Source: Trematomus loennbergii
Taxonomy: Eukaryota > Chordata > Actinopteri > Perciformes > Nototheniidae
Assembly (NCBI GenBank): GCA_012861695.1
Contig: JAAOOA010000591.1
Coordinates: 62,001 to 126,000 of the forward strand
DNA length: 64,000 nucleotides
Direction: 5' to 3'
Every line of letters begins with the position of its first letter. Positions within the stretch are counted from its first letter, which is position 1. Positions 61,740 to 64,000 of the stretch are shown here, in pieces. The notes beneath the pieces are model-generated. The model was given only the letters and a program-made list of their open reading frames with translations. It had not been told where the DNA came from and did not search any database. The translations under genes were made by a program, and so were the position numbers.

Positions 61740-64000
61740 ATGGTGAGCAAAGAGCCCAACCACGTGCTCACGGGCCAAACCAACGGCAAGAGCACCACGT
61801 TGGCCGACAAGCTTCCCGGGACGATGACCGTACGCTCGGTGCTGCTCAACCGCGACTCCCCAGACATCGAGAGCCGCCTCAAGCGCCGCAGAAACCGAAC
61901 GCACCAGGTCCGCTTCAAAGACCTGGAAGATGGCAGCAGCAGCAGCGGAAACAGCGGCACCGGAGAACACAACAGCCACCCGAGGCCTGATTGTGACAGC
62001 CCGCATCTCTCCGAAAACACAGGTCGCCAAAACCGTGGATGGACAGGGACGGACCGCGGACTCTACCTGAGCAAACGTCCGTGGTTGGGGTTGTTCGTGG
62101 GGATATGGCGAGTACTATAGAGGTGGTGGCTGCTTTCTTAGCGAGAGCCCCGCCTCATCCGTTGACTCCAGGGCCGACGCGTCGATGCTGGGCTCCACCG
62201 CAGCCCAACTTCTTGACTTTACCGATGACACGGAGGACGAACGCGAGCACCAGCACCGCCATCGCCATCCAGACCTCCCCATGCTTGAATAAGTCCTCAC
62301 ACACTCGTAGTCAAAGCCTCGGGGATTCGCGGGGGATGGATGGCGATGACGAACACGATTCGCAGGATGAGTATCTCGCCCACAACCACGTGTCGGAGTC
62401 CAAGGATCATAACGGTCCTGCTGGGGATTATACGGCGGTGGAACGGAGGTCGAAACCCTCCAGGACGGACTTTAAATCGGCTGTTAGCGTGGTGAAGAAC
62501 TCTCGCCACAGCTGCCCGCCATCAGTGCTTCACAACGTGGACGCATTTCACTGCTCCATGGTGGCCAGTCGAGACGGATCCAAGCGCAGGGCAGCAGCAC
62601 CCCCGCAGCGATACGGAGGAGAAAACGATTTAACCGGACAACAAGCGATCCTGGGAAGGAAGTGCACCACTGCACCACTCCCACCCAGACTGAAAGCCCC
62701 AGAAAATCCCTTCAAATAACAAACTCTGCACCACTCAAGTTCAAACTGAGAGCCCCTCCCCGCCACAAGACTCAAAGTTCTGCACCGCGCAAAGTCAAAC
62801 TGAGAGCCAAACGAAAACTCCCCCGGTGATTGAGAAACAATGCACAATTAGAACCGCCCACTCTGAGCCATGCACCACCCAAATACAAACAGACTCGCTT
62901 CCAAATCATGAACCTTGCACCATCCAGACACAAACCTGCAGCCCCTGTGCTTCCGCACCTCCGACAGTCTCTCTGAGCTCCATGCAAAATCAATCGGAGA
63001 GTCCTGTATCCCCGCATCCCACCACCCAAATAACTATTGTGCCTTACTGTACCTCCCCGTCACCTGTAAAAACCCCTGAACACTGCGCCAAACCCCTTGC
63101 TCAACTGCACCTCCACCAATTGCACTTTCCATTCCCTGCTCCACTTCTTCTCCTACGGTCCTCCAACACCCGATCCCTTATTATACGGTTGTGTCACCAC
63201 CTTCGACTCCAAATGTAGCTGTTGTTTGCTCCAGTCCTCCCTCAAATGCACCATCATGCATCACCCAAAACTGCACCTCCCTATCCCAAACATAGTATCA
63301 CCTTCTCCCTTAACCTGTTCCACCCCGACTCAATCTGTAACCCCAAATATAACCCCTTGGGACCCCATTAGACTTCAAACTCCTGCCACAAAAGTAACAC
63401 ATCAGCTGCACAATGCTTCAAACGCTACACCACCTACAAATGCACCATCATGCATCACCCAAAACTGCACCTCCCCTATCCTAACCACAGTATTGTCAGC
63501 TCCCCTACCTGTTCCACCCCTACCCCAACTTTAACCCCTAATATAACCCCTTGGGACCCCATTAGACCTCAAACTCCTTCTACAAAGGTCACGCGTCAGC
63601 TGCACAATGCTTCGAACGCTACACCTCCTACAAATGCACCATCATGCATCACCCAAGACTGCACCTCCCTATCCCAACCATAGTATCACTTCTCCCTTAA
63701 CCTGTTCCACCCCGACTCAATCTGTAACCCCAATATAACCCCCTGTGACCCCATTAGACCTCAAACTCCTGCGACAAAGGTCACGCCTCAGCTGCACAAT
63801 GCTTTGAACGCTACACCTCCCACAAATCACCATCATGCATCACCCAAAACTGCACCTCCCCTATCCCAAACATAGCACCACCAGTTCCTCTGACATGTTC
63901 CACCCCTACTCCAACTGTAACCCCTTGTGACCCCATTAGACCTCAAACTCCTGCGACAAAGGTCACGCATCAGCTGCACAATGCTTCGAACGCTACACCT
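61740..64000 (+). CDS. insyn2b: INSYN2 (FAM196)-like coding exon, frame-broken, runs off the right edge
   Basis: The start codon at 61740 begins MVSKEPNHVLTG. Residues 29-65 carry MTVRSVLLNRDSPD and RRRNRTHQVRFKDLEDG, and IAIQTSPCL follows at 62261-62287. These three blocks resemble inhibitory synaptic factor 2 proteins (FAM196A/B), cytosolic proteins of GABAergic postsynapses; the VR.VLL and IAIQTSP blocks are closest to INSYN2B. The family's C-terminal coiled coil would lie beyond the window. The frame changes several times: frame of 61740 to about 62060; a second frame 62122-62289 (FLSESPASSVDSRADAS); a third to 62719; then the first again. Family-like sequence continues through each switch, so these look like one-base indels. 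In mammals both paralogues sit in DOCK introns; no DOCK exon is seen here. Confidence 0.5.
62668..62960 (+). repeat. Degenerate coding repeat, CTT-Q-QTES type
   Basis: The peptide motif recurs about six times across small frame changes: CTTPTQTES, CTTQVQTES, CTAQSQTES, CTTQIQTDS and CTIQTQTCS. It is Thr/Gln/Ser-rich and probably disordered. It precedes the 195-bp repeat. Confidence 0.55.
63230..64000 (+). repeat. About 195-bp (65-codon) tandem repeat in the INSYN2-like frame
   Basis: Four units are seen, spaced 194, 194 and 192 bp (AATGCACCATCATGCATC at about 63245, 63439, 63633; decayed at 63825). Each encodes NAPSCITQNCTS, TCSTPT, DPIRPQTP.TKVT and QLHNASNATPPT. Unit 4 is open throughout. 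Units 1-3 each lack one or two bases in C or T runs relative to it. The array continues off the window. Confidence 0.85.

Noticed and set aside
61680..62030. Minus-strand open frames opposite the INSYN2-like exon
   Set aside because: GC-rich shadow frames of the plus-strand coding sequence, with no known family resemblance.

Overview
The window is nuclear DNA of a vertebrate, almost certainly a teleost fish (percomorph-like). Genes have short exons with GT-AG junctions and kilobase introns. Most of the rest is short non-autonomous DNA transposons with TTAA, TA, TAA or 8-bp target duplications, tRNA-derived SINEs, LINE tails and microsatellites of types common in fish. No bacterial or viral gene organisation is present.

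Three protein genes can be supported. (1) The 5' end of a thrombospondin-4-like gene lies on the minus strand: exon 1 (signal peptide, 7385-7463) and exon 2 (start of the N-terminal domain, 330-527). It runs off the left edge. (2) A complete six-exon BNIP3-family gene lies on the minus strand between 39169 (start codon) and 29517 (stop codon). It encodes a mitophagy receptor with an N-terminal SWVEL motif and a C-terminal tail anchor. Three exons are out of frame. (3) On the plus strand, from 61740 to beyond the right edge, is an INSYN2 (FAM196)-like coding exon with several one-base frame breaks and a tandem repeat of about 195 bp inside the reading frame. The genes are neighbours only; nothing suggests that they work together.

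Layout: 1-7.7 kb thbs4-like 5' end and intron 1; 7.8-29 kb intergenic, dominated by minisatellites and nested transposons; 29.0-39.4 kb BNIP3-family gene; 39.4-61.7 kb intergenic, again rich in minisatellites, including a foldback (palindromic) element at 56.6-58.6 kb; 61.7-64 kb INSYN2-like exon.

The most striking property is that many long minisatellites are internal parts of dispersed transposable elements. A 57-bp unit forms six arrays (about 130 units, both orientations). A 37-bp unit is amplified near one end of two TTAA elements. A 38-bp unit is amplified inside a SINE. A 37-bp and a 33-bp unit are amplified in elements rich in AGTACTT. A 38-bp unit sits in the arms of a foldback element. 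Several unrelated element families in 64 kb have thus each gained a subterminal or internal tandem repeat. A second theme is nesting: one locus holds three elements inside each other, each junction explained by an uninterrupted copy or a clean target duplication. Frame breaks in two genes, and one-base losses inside repeat units, suggest homopolymer undercalling in the assembly, though true pseudogenisation cannot be excluded.
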